NCBI GenBank assembly: GCA_036365455.1
Contig: JAWQUS010000026.1
Coordinates: 17,316,001 to 17,380,000 of the forward strand
DNA: 64,000 nt
Source: Macrosoma leucophasiata
Lineage: Eukaryota > Arthropoda > Insecta > Lepidoptera > Hedylidae
Reading direction: 5' to 3'
This document shows, piece after piece, positions 20,481 to 30,647 of the stretch. The translations under genes and the position numbers were made by a program. A model generated the notes under the pieces. It had not been told where the DNA came from, did not search any database, and worked only from the letters and a program-made list of their open reading frames with translations. Positions within the stretch are counted from its first letter, which is position 1. Each line of letters opens with the position of its first letter.

Positions 20481-21092
20481 AGCGTTATCAATGTAAGTGG
20501 TATTGCTTATAGTATACCTGCAGAGAAATTAAAATGTTCTGGGCTTTAGTTTTAAGGTCAACAATGTACTTATAACGTCGAAAAAGAACGTACTTACTTT
20601 AAAATACAGCGCTGTAGAGGACTATAAATAAGTCTGTAATTTTTTTCATAAAAGGTGATTCACATACCGCGATCAAACTTTATACGAAAGTCTAATCAAA
20701 ATCATTATCAGAAGTGTATTTTAAATAAAAATAAATTGAAGTAATACAATACATACTTACACATGTCAATTTACAAGAAAAAAAAGAAATCCAAAATTTC
20801 ACTCAGCAAAAATATCTAACTTGCAATATCTGCCATTCTGTTTGACAAACGTTTCAATTTCATAATTTACTTTGGAAAGCAGAACTTCAGTATACAAAGA
20901 GTATTTGATAATGAGTTTGTCGAGTCTTAGAAACAAAATTAATATTAAAGTTGTACTTTCATGCAAAGTAAAGTCTGAGCGCGGTCTATGAACCTCACCC
21001 CAAGACAAAACATTTCAGGTTTTAGGAGTGATCATCTGCATCGAGACTTTTGGCTTTTGTAAAGATTGGTACTTTTTTATTTATTTGAATTT

Positions 21093-21185
21093 AATATGGC
21101 GCTGGGTCCTAAAGAAATTATGATGAAGTTATAAAGAGGCACACCTAACGAACCGAGAAAAACGCTAAATAACCAGTAAACTCAA
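21093..21185 (+). repeat. Locally duplicated segment, partial middle copy
   Basis: 'atggcgctgggtcctaaaga', 'ttatgatgaagttataaaga' and 'cacctaacga' parallel the 20363-20480 block and the 21554-21665 block. Confidence 0.55.
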
Positions 21186-21298
21186 AACGAAGGGTGTCTA
21201 ATGTGTGTCTTAAAAAATAATTCTTGAATTATTACTTCACCAAAACGAAGGGTGTCTAATGTGTGTCTTAAAAAATAATTCTTGAATTATTACTTCAC
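21183..21298 (+). repeat. Exact tandem duplication of a 58 bp unit
   Basis: The unit at 21183-21240 is repeated without any difference at 21241-21298. Each unit contains the palindrome AATAATTCTTGAATTATT. The identity suggests a very recent duplication, or a sequence-assembly artefact. Confidence 0.9.
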
Positions 21299-21393
21299 CA
21301 TTACATTCTGTATTACCAGCCACGAGAGAAACAACGAACACCGAACCAAAATCAATTTCTACAAAACAATTTATATTGAAACAATTTTGTAAA

Positions 21394-21665
21394 CTGTGTA
21401 TTCAACCAATAAAACTGAATATGAATATTTCAATATATTCTTCACTTTAAGTATCAGAAATTTAACGAATGGAAGATCAATATCAACAAAGACTTTATGC
21501 TAATGACTAAGATATGCAAAATAAACCTAAGAGGAGTAGAATTCGATGAGAAAAAAACACATGGCGCGTGGGAAATTATCGGTTCCAAGCTTCCGAATGA
21601 AATATTGATGAAGTTAAAAGTGGACGCGCCTAACGTTATGTACTGTTGCAGTAAAATACGGAATG
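21394..21665 (+). repeat. Locally duplicated segment, right copy
   Basis: See the left copy at 20214. An open frame at 21497-21724 (75 codons) runs through this copy and contains the translated repeat, but it is not open in the others, so I do not call a gene. Confidence 0.6.
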
Positions 21666-21768
21666 GGACAGAGCGTGGAAAACCTGCTACAAAACCAAAA
21701 TGTTATAATCTTAATAGACATTAAAAAAGTTGTATCAGCATAACTTTTTAAATGTAATTGTGTGTTAA

Positions 21769-21850
21769 TGATGGTGGCGAAGCATGCAGTCCATATGAAT
21801 GTTAAGTGACGTCTGTTGCCTACAGACAGAACAACAAATCCAAAACAAAG
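21769..21850 (-). repeat. LR1 3' fragment
   Basis: 'gtggcgaagcatgcagtcca' and 'gttaagtgacgtctgttgcc' match the LR1 3' third in reverse orientation. Confidence 0.5.
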
Positions 21851-22138
21851 AAGATCGGCGGAGTCGAAGGAGATCAGTTATTCCTTTAAAATGGGCCAAT
21901 CGGCACAAAATGGGTCCATGAATAAAAGAGCTTTTCAGACTTTTCCATACAAATACATTAAACTAATCTTTTAATTCGGATTTAAGGTAGAGGCAACAGA
22001 AACAGCGAGATGCTCTTTGCATTTTCGATAAAGGAATCCGAAAACGATATCAGGCTTATGACTGGCTTAACGTCAAATCCGATAATGTTGGTGCAGTCGG
22101 GGTATACAATGTTATTATGAGTCTATCCTTCACATTTC
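21851..22138. other. No gene recognised
   Basis: No repeat or frame of note in this short gap. Confidence 0.4.
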
Positions 22139-22420
22139 ACTGGTGGTAGAGTTCTAGTATAGGAGCTTTAGCGGCAGATTCATTAGGTTGTGCGGTGGAA
22201 GGCACCAAATGGTAGTGATCAGCACGATCGTGTTCCGGTTAGACGGTAATGTATGGCCCGGGTATAACTTATCACAGAGACATAATAATATGAACTCAGG
22301 TCTCAGGGGTGGCAACGCATCTGCATTTTGAACTCTTGTCTTAGTGTGGGTGTCCATAGGCTGCAGTCATCACTTAATTTCAATGTGAACTGCAAGCTTG
22401 TTTACCACTTACATTACATA
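22139..22420 (+). repeat. LR1 repeat, full length, tail-to-tail with next copy
   Basis: A moderately diverged complete copy ('actggtggtagagttctagt' to 'gcttgtttaccac...cataaa'). It meets the reverse copy at 22421, so the two 3' ends form a long imperfect palindrome centred near 22420. Confidence 0.75.
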
Positions 22421-22593
22421 AAAACAAGCTTGCAGTTCACATTGACATTAAGTGATGACTGCAGCCTATGGACACCGTACATTACCACCTGATCGCAACA
22501 CGATAGTGCTAAACACTACCATTTAGCGGCAAGTATATTAGGTAATGCGGTGGTGCCTACGCCCGCGAGCTCCGTCACTGGAGCTCTACCACC
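22421..22593 (-). repeat. LR1 repeat with internal deletion
   Basis: Reverse LR1 running from 'acaagcttgcagttcacatt' to 'ggagctctaccacc'. Relative to intact copies, about 110 bp are missing between 'ctatggacacc' and 'gtacattaccacctga'. Confidence 0.8.
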
Positions 22594-22818
22594 GTTTGCC
22601 ACCAAAGATGCTCATTGCTATCAAGAACGTTAATTTCAAGTATCGTGAGTGAATAGGTACTGCCTATAGACATATACACAAAAAGCGGAGATACGTTGCC
22701 AATTCTGAGGTCCAAGATGTTTTGACCCTTTAATAGTCATCGCGGGGAACATACCTTACCATCTAACTGGAGATCGGTAGAGCCGAACACTAGCATTTGG
22801 CGACAGACATATTAGGTT
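22594..22818 (-). repeat. LR1 repeat, degenerate
   Basis: A highly diverged reverse copy ('tttgccaccaaagatgct', 'gttgccaattctgaggtcca', 'catctaactggaga', 'agcatttggcgacagacata') abutting the previous one. Confidence 0.55.
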
Positions 22819-22878
22819 ATGAGCTGCCATGAGCTGCCTCGAGCTGCCATGAGCTGCGATGAGCTGTTATGAGCTGCC
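22819..22878 (+). repeat. Decamer tandem array (ATGAGCTGCC)x6
   Basis: Six consecutive 10-base units with few substitutions. The array sits inside LR1 sequence where 'aggtaatgcggtgg' would be expected, so it is an expansion internal to an LR1 copy. Confidence 0.9.
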
Positions 22879-23261
22879 TATGCTACGAGCGCCGACTACA
22901 ACTTTACTTGCAAAAAGATAAGGGTGCCAACAAAAGCACACTCAACATCAAGTATTCGTACAACCAACATTTTTCAATACCAATATCTTGAATGATTTCA
23001 TTATCCGCAACGTAAATAAAGATCTTTTCCGACCCGCAATTACTGGCCCGAATAGACGCCGCGATATGGTTACTTCCATCTCCTGATTTCTTGAAGCCAA
23101 TATTGCTAATTTCGTATTCGGTGCCAGAATTCTATGCTTTGCTTATTTAAGAAAATATATTCAAATGAAAAGTCTGTTGGGGTTGAGCAGTAAAAACGTT
23201 TTGGATTTCTTGTGAGAAAATTTAACGTAATTTTAGCTTTAATAAAAGAATTGTGATAGTG
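22879..23261. other. No gene recognised
   Basis: No repeats or convincing frames were noticed. Confidence 0.4.
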
Positions 23262-23350
23262 TCACTTCTCGGCTGTAAGAGGCAAGCAGAGATAAACGCA
23301 TTCATTCAAGAATACATGCAAACATCCACTTTACTGTGTGCTACGTCACA
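23262..23350 (-). mobile_element. SINE-B 3' fragment, degenerate
   Basis: 'cggctgtaagaggcaagcag' and 'acatgcaaacatccac' are a decayed version of the SINE-B 3' end in reverse orientation. Confidence 0.45.
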
Positions 23351-23384
23351 TACGCACACACTCTCATTGTATATTATCTATACT

Positions 23385-23790
23385 TATAATAAAACTGTAG
23401 AAGTGTAAATTCTGTACATTAAAAATATTGAAAAAATAAATACCAGCGGATGTTAGTAGATCGATACCGAACCCAAATATGTGATTAGAATTTTTTTTGT
23501 CTTGTCTGTCTGTCTGTTTGTTTAAGCATCACATAAAAACTACCGGTCCGATTACAATGAAACTTGGTATGATTATACTTTAACCTTTGGCGCACAACAC
23601 TGGGTACTTTTTATCCCGGAAAATGTCTGTTTGTATGTGAGTTTGTGCACGCTAATTTCAGAAACGGCTTATTCGATCTGCAGTTTTGACTAATATATTG
23701 TAGTAAGTTTCACTTAATATTTAATGTTTTTTTCATGTAAATCGGTCCAGAAATAAAAAAGTTATGTCAATTTAAAAAAATCGTATCGAA
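23385..23790 (+). repeat. HLE-related repeat with TCTG microsatellite
   Basis: Contains 'tatacttataataaaactgt', a (TCTG)n run near 23505, 'ttcagaaacggcttattcg' and 'taaatcggtccag'. This is the general layout of the HLE relatives. The CTAG-type end is not seen. Confidence 0.4.
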
Positions 23791-23814
23791 TATTTTTAAG
23801 CTATTCTGTATGTA

Positions 23815-24110
23815 TGTATCTTAGTTCTATCTTTTAGGGGGTTTCGTACCTAAAGGGTAAAAAAGGACCCTACGGATTACTAAGCCACCGCTGTCTGTCT
23901 GTCTGTCCGTCCGTCCGTCCGTTTGTCTGTCACGAAGCTGTATCTCATAAATAGTGATAGCTAGAAAGCTAACATATTTACAAATTATGTATTTCTGTTA
24001 CCGCTTTATAGACAAAATTAATTACTAAAAATAAGAAAATTAAAATGTTAAGGGGTCCAAGGGGGCATACAATAAAGGTGTATTTTTTTTGTATATTTTT
24101 TGCTCGATAA
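23815..24110 (+). repeat. Common insect dispersed repeat ('ggggtttcgtacc')
   Basis: 'gggtttcgtacctaaagggt', 'ggaccctacggattactaag', a (CTGT)n/(CCGT)n run (23886-23935) and 'gtatctcataaatagtgata' follow the order of a repeat I know from many insect genomes. The class is unresolved. Confidence 0.5.
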
Positions 24111-24200
24111 TAAGTGCAGCAAGCAGACGCTTAAAATTTTAACTCAATTTTTAGGTCTTATGTTGTATATTGCCTTCCATAATAAATTTATACATCTATA

Positions 24201-24569
24201 ATAATAAATAATAATGGCAACCCATTATACGTCCCACTGCTGGGCACGAGTCTCTCCCTTTTTTTTTGGGGGGAGGCCTGGAGCTTACTCCACCACGCTG
24301 CTCCAATGCGGATTGGTGGAGGTGGGTGGGTTAGTGGCCAACCCACTGTCGGATGTTTTCAAACCGCCCATAAGGCCTCCGACAAGATTTAACGACTGCT
24401 ATCCATCGATAGCAACCGGGACCGACGGCTTAACGTGCCCTCCGAAGCACGGAAACGCGCATTTAATTTGCCACTAGCGGTCACCCATCACACTACCCGA
24501 CCGCGCCCGTAGTGCTTAACCGAGCAGATCGCTTACGATCTACACCAGCCGCTGGGCCATGCGCGCTTC
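24201..24569 (-). mobile_element. SINE-C copy 2 with target duplication
   Basis: Complete copy: on the minus strand it starts 'agaagcgcgcatggcccagc', has the 5S-like promoter region, and ends 'gggttgccattattatt'. TTATACATCTATA (24188-24200) and TTACACATCTATA (24570-24582) flank it, a 13-base target duplication with one mismatch. Confidence 0.9.
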
Positions 24570-24594
24570 TTACACATCTATACTCTATATAAAT

Positions 24595-24915
24595 AAATAA
24601 AATTGAAGTGTCTGTTTGTAAAATTAAAATAACCGCTTTTTACTAAATACATATGTGTGTAACACGACTAACACGGTATATATACCAAAACAACATTTTT
24701 TACAATTTTAGTCTGTTTGTCTGTCTGTCTGTTTGGCGGGGCTAATCTTGGGAACGGCTGGAACGATTTTGACGGGACTTTCACTGGCAGATAGCTGATG
24801 TAATAAGGAGTAACTTAGGCTACTTTTATACTAGCTGCGCCCACGACTTCGTCCGGTTAGATACTGAACAATTATATTTTTTCTCACGTGGACGAAGTCG
24901 CGGGCACAGCTAGTT
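24595..24915 (+). repeat. HLE repeat, most complete copy
   Basis: Runs from 'taaaattgaagtgtctgttt' through 'aaccgctttttactaaatac', a (TCTG)n run, and 'gatagctgatgtaataagga', and ends 'gtcgcgggcacagctag' followed by T. A CTAG end next to T would fit Helitron ends, but the 5' terminus and 3' hairpin are not certain. No protein is encoded. Confidence 0.7.
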
Positions 24916-25132
24916 ATAAATAAGAGAATAAAGTGAACACCCAACATGACTGGTCATGTCACTTTAATCTACCTCTCTATATGGCGACCCTGCCAGTGCA
25001 GCAGAAGGGCAGCGCTTGGCGAAATGGCGTTTATGACGTCATATTTTTTTTAATAATACCCTTATCCACATCATGACTTCGTATTTTATACGCTTAAATT
25101 TTCACTGCGCAAAGGAGACCGTCCATTGTTAA

Positions 25133-25325
25133 CACACCACAATAATGTAGGTAACGGACGGTCCGAGACAAGTGAACGAGAGAGCCAACAAAGTTCTAGT
25201 TAACTGGTCGGTTCCGGCGCCGGAACTTAATGGAACCATTTATTATTTCCCGTGCGACGTGCACCATCGCTGCTCCCGCCGCAAGCCCCAACGTAACGTG
25301 CTAGTTTATTCACGTTTGTACAAAC
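25133..25325 (+). repeat. Direct repeat flanking LR1, left copy
   Basis: 'acaccacaataatgtaggta', 'acggacggtccgaga', 'gtgaacgagagagccaac' and 'ccggcgccgg' recur at 25639-25757. The LR1 at 25358-25638 lies exactly between them. Confidence 0.7.
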
Positions 25326-25357
25326 TATAATTTAAAGAGATCTTTAGTAGGTTTTTT

Positions 25358-25638
25358 ACTGGTGGTAGAGCTCCAGTGACCGAGCTCGCGGGCGTAGGCA
25401 CCACCGCATTACCTAATATACTTGCCGCTAAATGGTAATGTTCAGCACTATCGTGTTCCGGTCAGGTGGTAATGCACGGCCCTGTAATTTCCGGCACAGA
25501 GGCATAACACTAGGCCTCAGGAGTGGTAACGCATCTGCATTTTGACCTTGGTCTTTGTGTAGGTGTCTATAGGCTGCAGTCATCACTTAACATCAATGTG
25601 AACTGCATGCTTGTTTACCACTTCCATTACATAAAAAA
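25358..25638 (+). repeat. LR1 repeat, near full length
   Basis: An almost consensus-quality copy from 'actggtggtagagctccagt' to 'acttccattacataaaaaaa'. Confidence 0.85.
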
Positions 25639-25757
25639 ACACCACAATAATTAAGGTAACGGACGGTTCGAGAAAAGTGAACGAGCGCGCCAACTGTTCC
25701 GGCGCCGTACTATCGCTGATGCCGCCGCATTACGTCGGTGCTACTTTATTCAAAAAT
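25639..25757 (+). repeat. Direct repeat flanking LR1, right copy
   Basis: Begins at the A-tail of LR1 with 'acaccacaataattaaggta' and continues to 'gccgcattacgtcggtgcta'. It is shorter than its partner at 25133. Confidence 0.7.
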
Positions 25758-25984
25758 AATACGTTAATTGAATTAAAAAAAAACGCATAAATTGGAACGT
25801 TTTACTTTTTTGTATTAATAAATCAATTTCATAATAAAGATTGATAAATGTTTTTAAGAAGGCACCTCTTCTATACATGCTTATGATTTTTGATCTAATT
25901 AATCATATTCATTTCGTCCAACATCCTCTATTACGGACTCCGAAATACGCTTTATATCCGTAAGATAAAAATAAGGTATATTAA

Positions 25985-26128
25985 CATGTATTGTGAGTGT
26001 TGTACATACACAACACAAACACCCAGACCCGAAACAAACATCTGTAGGCCATAAATATTTGTACCGGGCGAGGATCAAAAATCCGCGACCTTCGAACTAA
26101 AAAGGCGTCACTTGCCGCTGGAATATCT
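25985..26128 (-). mobile_element. SINE-A, degenerate copy
   Basis: In reverse, 'ttcgaaggtcgcggattttt', 'aatatttatggcctacagat' and 'gggtctgggtgtttgtg' match SINE-A. The B box is damaged. Confidence 0.6.
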
Positions 26129-27203
26129 TGATCGTTAATGATAAAAACCTACAAACATTTCCAACTGAACAATAAAACAAAACAAACGTTACTGTGACGT
26201 TTTAATCACGCTGCGGTTACCGAAGTTAATATGGCTAGTTATTACTTCCAAGCGGTTTACGACAGAGCGTCCTTTGAAATCGTGTACACTGAGTAACTTT
26301 AACGCTAACGAAAAAAACCGGTCAATTGCAAGGCAAACTCGCGACACAGAGTTCCGTACTATTGAAAGATTTCCTTTGTAATCTTAAAAACCATAGGTTT
26401 TCTTGTAATCTATGGTTAAAAAGTATTATTAGTATGGTTTTTAACTAGCCGTATTGTTGTTGTGTTTGTTGTGGTATGGTAGTTTGGAAAATAAAGAAAG
26501 GATGGTCATTTTCGCCTATTTTATTATGATGTATGTAAATTCAAAACCATTAATTATAAAATACAATTCTTTTGAAATTCTCAGAATAAGGCCTTGGATG
26601 TGTGACACATCTAAGGCCTTATTCTGAAATATTATTTGCAAATTTATCCCCCAAAAGTGATTTGTTTTAAATGTGTCCCGATGGATACTCAACTTTCTCG
26701 GTACTTGCAGATAAAATCGGCGATGACAGACGGAGAAAACCGACGCACGAGTGTTGCTATAAGGGTTTTGTTTTATCCTTTTCAGATACGGAATCATAAA
26801 AGTGGGCAGTCGCGCGGAGGCAGCGTATAAAAACAAGATAGAGATATTAAACGTGGCCGGGACGCGGAACAAGTTAGTGCAAAGCTTTATTAATGGCGAG
26901 TGTGCAAACTTTGTGGTACAAGCCATAACATTAAGCGAAGTAACTAATAGTGCAATAGGTAACTTTCTAACAAAACCTTATCCTTTTAAACATTGTGTTT
27001 ATCGTCTTCACGGATTAGTATTGTATTGCTCTTCATTCCCTCATGCTTATTTTAAAGGCACTTAATACTAGTATGGCATTTGGCCAAATTGTTTCAATAG
27101 AGCTGTAGTAAATGCAACAACGCAGGTGGGCAGCAGCACCACATGATAAAACTACCGCCACTCCGATCGCCAACCAACCGTGGCGATTATGACGTATCAC
27201 ATG
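26129..27203. other. No gene recognised; one unassigned open frame
   Basis: The minus frame 26926-26516 is open for 136 codons but has no recognised motif. An overlapping plus frame (26802-27065) is equally open, which suggests chance. A hairpin (26581-26627) lies inside it. Confidence 0.4.
26581..26627. repeat. Near-perfect hairpin (23-base arms, 1-base loop)
   Basis: Arms at 26581-26603 and 26605-26627 (core TCAGAATAAGGCCTT / AAGGCCTTATTCTGA) pair with one mismatch. It is almost loop-free, which favours a snap-back duplication over a functional RNA hairpin. Confidence 0.85.
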
Positions 27204-27279
27204 ATGCACAAGACGAGGCTGTCTTAAGCATTTTTCGGAAAATGCACAGGACGAGGCTGTCTTGGACATTATTCGGAAA
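27204..27279 (+). repeat. Tandem duplication of a 38 bp unit
   Basis: Two units, 27204-27241 and 27242-27279, share 'gacgaggctgtctt' and 'attcggaaa' with a few substitutions. Confidence 0.8.
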
Positions 27280-28789
27280 AGCTTTTGCCAAGCGCAGATG
27301 CGGCGTAGAGAGGTGAGTAATCTTGACCATCATTCTTTACACCTCATCCAAGAGAATACGGCTGAATTGTAATTGATTTTTTTTTTTCTTATTTTTTTAT
27401 TATACTCTCTGCCCACTCCACAAAGGACTTGGCATGAGAGATACGTAGATTTCGTCCCTTGTACAGAAAATTAGTACGAACAAACAACTCAAAGCTTAAA
27501 GCTCTAAAACCTAAGAAAGACTAACATCAAACTATTCGTCGAGACAACTTACAGACGCATCGATAAACATTAAACTCAATAACCCGCTGTCGCTCTTCAT
27601 TTGGACCGTCTCCCAAAGTACCCATTTTATAGAATTAAAACTTTCTGGCCTCGATGAAACTATTACAACAGGGTTATTGTCTAGCTGGCAGACGTCGCAC
27701 GCCACACAACACCGCACCACGCCGCGCCACACCGCACAAGAACAAAGGAGCCACCGATAACCGAAATATTCGCTCTGTCGTTTTTATACATTGGCCAAAC
27801 TGAAAACTGGTCGAGCGGAAAATGTATTCTAAGGGTCTTGTTATTCGGGAACCTGGTACGGATTATCATAACTACGGATTGAGGTACGCAAATACAGAGT
27901 GGTTAAGGGCGAGTTACGAGTACATCGTGTTTGCAGGATCCTTACTGTAGTTTAATTGATAGTTGAGATTTAAAAATTAGCAAAATTTCAATAGTGTGGA
28001 CGGATGGCACCGGATGGTCGTCATGAAAAAGTGTGTAAGACATCAAAATATAAAATTAAATATAAACGCGTGGGAAATACGTAAAAATGTTTAATTTCAA
28101 TGAGTTTATCTTGCGAAAATCTAAAAACATACTGTTGAAGGAAAGTCTGACATTAAATTAAACATAAATTATGAATTGAATAATTGGGACAGACGCGCGT
28201 AAATAATAAAAAGTCTTTTCGTTTAAACTATTATTTATATAAAGCCTTTTCAATTTTGATGCAGTCAAAAAAGTTAACGAATCCTCATCTATTCGAATTA
28301 TTACAGATATGTTCAATCAAACAAAACCACACAGGATAAACTATTTAAAGTCTTTTCAACCAACTTCGAAAAAAGGAGGAAGTTATCATAAAGTATTAAA
28401 ACAACACCACACACATTGTATATTTTCATCCCGTTTGTTTGCACAGAAACAAGAAACTTTCGTGATAGTTAATATCAGACAAAACCACGACAAATTGCGG
28501 TCGGATTTGCGCAGTAAATTAAATGTGAAAATTTAAAACAACATAATAATATTCATAGTATACAGGAGTATGGGAATACTATTGATTATTTTCATAGAAC
28601 ATGGCTGCTGAAATAAAACATGAAACGGACGAAACCTATAAAATATTTCTATTAAATTTATCTCATCTATTGAATTTGATAATTCTGACCGAACCCCGGA
28701 TAAAGTCTATGGTCCACCTCGTGACGGACCTTCCTTTTTAGGGGGCTAAAGGGGGGAGTTATCAATGTATGTCGTTCACCGACCCAAAT
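27280..28789. other. No gene recognised
   Basis: A C/A-rich low-complexity run (27695-27740, 'cacaccgcaccacgccgcg') gives overlapping open frames on the minus strand. The rest is AT-rich. The frame at 28309-28536 (75 codons) is unrecognised. Confidence 0.4.
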
Positions 28790-28980
28790 CGGTTTAAAAT
28801 CAAAAACAGAAAGCAAATTTTGACGTATCGGTGTGGGACTTCGGTAGCTTAGTGGTAAAATGGCTGGACTGGTTATCCTGAGGTCGTGGGTTCGATTCCT
28901 GCCCGAAGTCATTTTTTTCTTTCTTATTTTTATTTATTTTCTATAGTTCACTCGCATGTGTTATTGCTAAAAATAAACAT
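28790..28980 (+). mobile_element. SINE-D copy 1, tRNA-like head (28838-28910)
   Basis: The 73-base head starts ACTTCGG and ends CCGAAGTC, which pair as a 7 bp acceptor stem. The A-box-like TAGCTTAGTGGTA and B-box-like GGTTCGATTCC are intact. The D, anticodon and T stems each carry mismatches relative to the copy at 45930. It is followed by a T-run and the SINE-D tail 'gttcactcgcatgtgttatt'. A Pol III-type retroposon is likely, not a working tRNA. Confidence 0.75.
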
Positions 28981-28996
28981 ATTACAACTATGTAAC

Positions 28997-29354
28997 GAAG
29001 CGCGCATGGCCCAGCGGCTGGTGTAGATCGTAAGCGATCTCCTCGGTTAAGCACTACGGGCGCGGTCGGGTAGTGTGATGGGTGACCGCTAGTGACAAAT
29101 TAAATACGCGTTTCCGTGCTTCGGAGGGCACGTTAAGCCGTCGGTCCCGGTTGCTATCGATGGATAGCAGTCGTTAAACCGGAGGCCTTATGGGCGGTTT
29201 GAAAACATCCGACAGTGGGTTGGCCACTAACCCACCCACCTCCACCAATCCGCATTGGAGCAGCGTGGTGGAGTAAGCTCCAGGCCTCCCGCCAAAAAAG
29301 GGGAGAGACTCATGCCCAGCAGTGGGACGTATAATGGGTTGCCATTATTATTAT
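28997..29354 (+). mobile_element. SINE-C copy 3 with target duplication (reference)
   Basis: The head contains CGGTTAAGCACTACGGGCGC (29043-29062) and GATGGGTGACCGC (29078-29090). These correspond in order and spacing to the box A/intermediate element and box C of the 5S rRNA internal promoter. The middle 'cacgttaagccgtcggtccc' and the tail 'gcattggagcagcgtggtgg' ... 'gcccagcagtgggacgt' resemble a LINE 3' end. AACTATGTAAC flanks it (28986-28996 and 29355-29365). Confidence 0.92.
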
Positions 29355-29365
29355 AACTATGTAAC

Positions 29366-30102
29366 AGTTTGAAGACTGGGATTGTAATAGTTAGAATTAG
29401 ATCGTGTTTGGGTGAACCGCTTTTAACGAGTTTTAATTGCGAGGTATTCAAGGGTTCTAGAGGCCGGGTTAAATGAATAAAGGGGGACCCGAACACTGGT
29501 ACTGAAAAAGATATAGATTAATGTGAATAGTTTTGCGTCCAGTTCAGAATCCAGTACCGAGTGCTGAAATTGGAATGAAATAGAAATATAGCTATCTTAA
29601 AAGTCAAAGCAATATAATATATATAATTACTTATAATTACAAAACAAGCTGCACTCACACAGTTGGGTAATTAATACAGTCCATTGAAGTCTACACGAAA
29701 ACCAGCTGCTCGACGCTCGACTGGATAAATTAATCGTGTTAGCCCTGGTTACGTTACGTCTTTGTTTGTTCTATCGTATCGCCTATATGTGCAATAGCGA
29801 TTTAGCGATACACCGATCTATCGATTTCTCAAAGGCCAAAATATATATATCCACAGCTAAATCACGATTGACGATTGACGATGTCAATCGTCATTACTCT
29901 CATGCGTGGTATCATATCCTCGATTCTTAATCTCACGCGAGCCCGCCCGCGGGCTCAAACACAAGGTCATTTACGTAAACAAGTAATTCTACGCCTTAAG
30001 CTGTTTTGATACTTTTGTTTCAGAAATCAGAAAGACTGTACATTAAGATCCAACCGAACGGACTACCGTAACGTCAACCTATAAAAAGAAGAGTTAAAAC
30101 GG
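29366..30102. other. No gene recognised
   Basis: Unremarkable AT-rich sequence. 'cacgattgacgattgacgat' near 29862 is a short tandem. Confidence 0.4.
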
Positions 30103-30113
30103 TGCTGCCTACA

Positions 30114-30232
30114 TTAGGCTGGAGCGCCTTCTGCGCTCGCCGATTGCCCGGTGAAGTAGACTAGTGCCGTCTCGAGACAGGCCGCCTACAAAAAGCCCGA
30201 CTTAAAAAATTAAAAAAAAAAAAAAAAAAAGT
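30114..30232 (+). mobile_element. 5'-truncated non-LTR tail with poly(A) and target duplication
   Basis: A 119 bp insert ending in about 20 A (with 'cccgacttaaaaaattaaaa' before) is bounded by TGCTGCCTACA (30103-30113 and 30233-30243), an 11-base target duplication. The insert ('ggctggagcgccttctgcgc', 'caaaaagcccga') looks like a LINE 3' UTR and has no coding sequence. Confidence 0.85.
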
Positions 30233-30243
30233 TGCTGCCTACA

Positions 30244-30644
30244 GCTACGCGATCAGGCCTCCTCTCCAATATTTTGACTTCATAATGCGCCGCGCCGAGC
30301 GGTGGATGGTGTTGGGTATAATCTAATTGAGAAAATTGTAAATGGCACTGGATTTTGTAGATGTGCCAAATGAATATCAATAGAGTCTCCTCCTCTTATG
30401 GATGCAAAAACATAAATGAGGGTTCGTGGGCGATACCATGACCTGACCTCTAACCTTTTAGACGTAGCCGTGACGTCATGTTCACACTAAACAGTAATGA
30501 TATCACTTTCGCAGTATAAGACGTTTTTAATGCACAAGTTAAAATACCTAATTCGTTGCTATCTTCACTACCCAAAGGTTGACTGGTAGAAAATGCCTAG
30601 TGGCGTTAAGTCCGCCTTATGTATAATTTTAGTTCTTTAAAGAT
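30244..30644. other. No gene recognised
   Basis: No shared repeats or frames noticed. Confidence 0.4.
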
Positions 30645-30647
30645 TAA

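Noticed and set aside
21183..21298. CRISPR-like or regulatory tandem array
   Set aside because: Only two identical units without spacers, in what appears to be an insect genome; a simple tandem duplication explains it.
26516..26926. 136-codon minus-strand open frame as a gene
   Set aside because: No recognisable domain, an equally open overlapping plus frame, a snap-back hairpin inside it, and no splice or promoter context.
29041..29100. Genuine 5S rRNA gene or 5S pseudogene
   Set aside because: Only the internal promoter region resembles 5S; the flanks are a SINE body present in five copies with target duplications.
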